Source: Dehalococcoidia bacterium
GTDB taxonomy: Bacteria; Chloroflexota; Dehalococcoidia; SM23-28-2
Direction: 5' to 3'
DNA length: 64,000 nt
Assembly (NCBI GenBank): GCA_030615765.1
Contig: JAUWYP010000003.1
Span: 1-64,000, forward strand
Part shown: positions 62,611 to 64,000 of the stretch, piece by piece
Layout of the letters: each line of letters opens with the position of its first letter
How positions within the stretch are numbered: the first letter of the stretch is position 1
Translations under genes and position numbers: made by a program
Notes under the pieces: generated by a model
The model's input: the letters and a program-made list of their open reading frames with translations, nothing else
Databases searched by the model: none
Told to the model about the DNA's origin: nothing

Positions 62611-63248
62611 TATCCTGCTAACCTCTCCTGCTCAGGCGAGCGCTCGTATCGCGGGAACGGTGGAAAGAGGGATTCCAGCTCCTTGCGCACGGGGTCGTCC
62701 GGCGGCAGGTACTTGGAGAAGTCGCCGCTGGGCTCCTCCCGCTCCCGCTCGCTGCTGATGCTCATGCGGTCGATCTTCCGCTGAAGGAGCATCAACCCCT
62801 GGAGCAATGACTCCGGCCGCGGCGGGCAGCCGGGCACGTAGACATCCACGGGGATGACCAACCTCACGCCGGGCAGCACGCTGTAGCCGTAGGCGAAAGG
62901 CCCACCGATGTTGGCGCAGCTTCCCATGGAGATTACCCACTTGGGCTCGGCCATCTGCAGGTAGAGCCGCCGCACCACTGGTGCCATCTTCCAGGTCACG
63001 GTGCCCGACACCATCATGAAGTCAGCCTGGCGGGGCGAAGGGCGCATCACCTCGGCCCCGAAGCGGGCGATGTCATAGCGAGGAGCGAATGTGGCGATCA
63101 TCTCAATGGCGCAGCAGGCCAGACCGAAGGTGACTGGCCAGAGGGAAGACCGGCGGGCCCAATTCAGGACATAGTCCACCGAGGTGATCAGGAGGTTCTG
63201 ATGAAGGGATTTCTCTAGGTCGTCCAAGCTGCCTTGCTCGCTTCCCAT
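62610..63248 (-). CDS. nuoB: NADH-quinone oxidoreductase subunit B
   Basis: This 212-residue subunit holds cluster N2. The adjacent Cys pair C45/C46 ([10 protein letters not shown]), C111 ([10 protein letters not shown]) and C141 (VPGCPPRPE) are the four ligands. The C-terminal 45 residues beyond the core are charged. It is the first gene of the B-I-G unit; no NuoA, C or D genes flank it. In normal operons NuoB sits between A and C, so this locus is rearranged or encodes a partial module. Confidence 0.94.
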   Translation of the reverse strand: MGSEQGSLDDLEKSLHQNLLITSVDYVLNWARRSSLWPVTFGLACCAIEMIATFAPRYDIARFGAEVMRPSPRQADFMMVSGTVTWKMAPVVRRLYLQMAEPKWVISMGSCANIGGPFAYGYSVLPGVRLVIPVDVYVPGCPPRPESLLQGLMLLQRKIDRMSISSEREREEPSGDFSKYLPPDDPVRKELESLFPPFPRYERSPEQERLAG

Positions 63249-63392
63249 TTTGCCCGTCCATTATATCGGCAATTCCCTCTTGGGCAAACAGGCGGCTAGA
63301 TGGTTGCGCCACCCCGGCCTGGAATACGCTGGAGGAGTTCAGGAAGGGCCAGGCCTAGCTCACAGCCGGTAGCGCCTCGAGAGGAAAGCGAG

Positions 63393-63412
63393 GGCAGGAG
63401 GAATCTCCTGCC
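63393..63412 (-). terminator. Hairpin terminator after the MBL-fold gene
   Basis: GGCAGGAG (63393-63400) and CTCCTGCC (63405-63412) form a perfect 8-base stem with a 4-base loop, 24 bases beyond the stop of the leftward MBL gene. Rightward, TTTCTTGCTCT follows, so it may also stop plus-strand transcripts. Confidence 0.6.
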
Positions 63413-63435
63413 TTTCTTGCTCTGAAGGGTCCCTA

Positions 63436-64000
63436 CTAGGGGAAGCGGAAGGTTGCGAAGTCCTGAGCGACTAGCATCCCTTCCAGGCCGCTGACATCGG
63501 GCTCTGCCTCTAGGTGGGTGAGGATGATGGTGGTAGACAGCGGCAGCCGCCTTCTGATATCTGGCACGTCGGCAAAGCTCAAGTGGTCCGGCCCTTTGCC
63601 TTGGCTATAGTTGCAGTCCAGCACCAGCACGTCTGCCCCTTCCGCTAGGGCGAAGAGCTCGTCGCAGAGCTCCGTATCGCCTGTGTAGGCGAGCACCTTC
63701 TCGTCCAGGCGCAGCTTGTAGCCGAAGGAGGCTAGTTTTCCGCCACCGTGCTTCATGGGGAACGCCTGGAAGCGAAGATCGTTCACCGTCTGCTGTCGGC
63801 CTGCCTCGACCTCCAGGTAGCAGCGCTGGTAGCCGGCGTCGGCGTGACTGAGGTTGGGGAAGGCCATCTCGGCCGCCCCTTCAATCATCTTCTCAACCCC
63901 AGGCGGGCCCACGATGTGTAGGTCCTCTCGTCGTGGTGTGAGGTGAAGGTACTCCAGAAGGAGAAAGGGCAGCCCCAGGAAGTGGTCGCCGTGAAAATGG
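63436..64000 (-). CDS. Metallo-beta-lactamase-fold hydrolase, RNase Z-like (N-terminus beyond right edge)
   Basis: At least 188 residues of a zinc hydrolase are present, entering from the right edge with HFHGDHFLGLPFLL, the HxHxDH zinc motif. Further zinc ligands appear in LAYTGDTELCDEL (Asp) and ILTHLEAE (His). The segment FQAFPMKHGGGKLASFGYKL fits the RNase Z/arylsulfatase subgroup. It could process tRNA 3' ends or hydrolyse another ester; the missing N-terminus prevents a firm choice. A hairpin follows its stop. Confidence 0.87.
   Translation of the reverse strand, partial: HFHGDHFLGLPFLLLEYLHLTPRREDLHIVGPPGVEKMIEGAAEMAFPNLSHADAGYQRCYLEVEAGRQQTVNDLRFQAFPMKHGGGKLASFGYKLRLDEKVLAYTGDTELCDELFALAEGADVLVLDCNYSQGKGPDHLSFADVPDIRRRLPLSTTIILTHLEAEPDVSGLEGMLVAQDFATFRFP

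Overview
The window is GC-rich, gene-dense bacterial chromosome with short intergenic gaps and many 1-8 bp gene overlaps. The gene set combines a 2-oxoacid:ferredoxin oxidoreductase, NDP-forming acyl-CoA synthetase halves, a stand-alone B12-dependent acyl-CoA mutase large subunit, Nuo subunits, a VKOR/DsbA pair and no visible outer-membrane genes. That mix would suit an uncultured Chloroflexota-like (Dehalococcoidia-type) heterotroph or facultative anaerobe. The phylum is inferred from gene content, not from a marker phylogeny.

Layout. 0-2.3 kb: a korB-korA-ferredoxin operon read leftward, headed by an Rrf2 regulator. 2.3-6.9 kb: a structured leader, then a three-gene molybdoenzyme complex (Mo-bisPGD catalytic subunit, four-cluster ferredoxin, NrfD/PsrC membrane anchor). 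6.9-12.5 kb: an arsenic-type cassette. It starts with a CxC ArsR repressor whose palindromic operator covers the -10 box of its own promoter; a second operator copy follows. It continues with a lipoyl H-like carrier, two DGC-domain Cys proteins, OsmC, a CPNC mini-thioredoxin, a 2[4Fe-4S] ferredoxin, an ACR3 arsenite exporter, a membrane-anchored DsbA and VKOR. This cassette is the most unusual system in the window.

12.6-24.9 kb: a GH1 glycosidase (+), then leftward metabolic genes (Thr dehydratase-like, enoyl-CoA hydratase, nitronate monooxygenase-like, lipid kinase, class III aminotransferase, CrtI-like flavoprotein, HdrD-like Fe-S protein), then rightward a benzoylformate-decarboxylase-like ThDP enzyme and an isocitrate dehydrogenase. 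24.9-28.3 kb: a small accessory patch with orphan proteins, an SDR, a HEPN-like protein and an integrase remnant. 28.2-35.6 kb: GNAT, HlyIII, RRM protein, tRNA-Gly, membrane proteins, a GH-like protein, a GH38 mannosidase and a deleted NagA-like relic.

35.7-39 kb: a c-di-GMP module of two near-identical GGDEF proteins and one HD-GYP protein. 39-42.8 kb: a matrixin-like protease, small membrane and diiron-type proteins, tRNA-Pro, DUF429 and a multi-pass protein. 42.8-48.8 kb: an unknown zinc-ribbon protein, pth and mfd behind one promoter, with a strong hairpin just before mfd. 48.9-53.7 kb: acyl-CoA synthetase alpha and beta halves, an acyltransferase, and a mutase with isobutyryl-CoA-mutase-type active-site residues. 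53.9-59.2 kb: a small HTH protein, two lipoproteins, a PyrE-like PRTase with promoter and leader hairpin, a 2-hydroxyacid dehydrogenase, DegV and a HAD hydrolase. 59.4-63.2 kb: a compact nuoB-nuoI-nuoG-like operon. The right edge cuts a metallo-beta-lactamase-fold gene.

How they fit together: ferredoxin-linked oxoacid oxidation, CoA-ester chemistry and the Nuo-type modules would supply reduced carriers. The molybdoenzyme complex and the arsenic cassette form a redox and detoxification block beside them.
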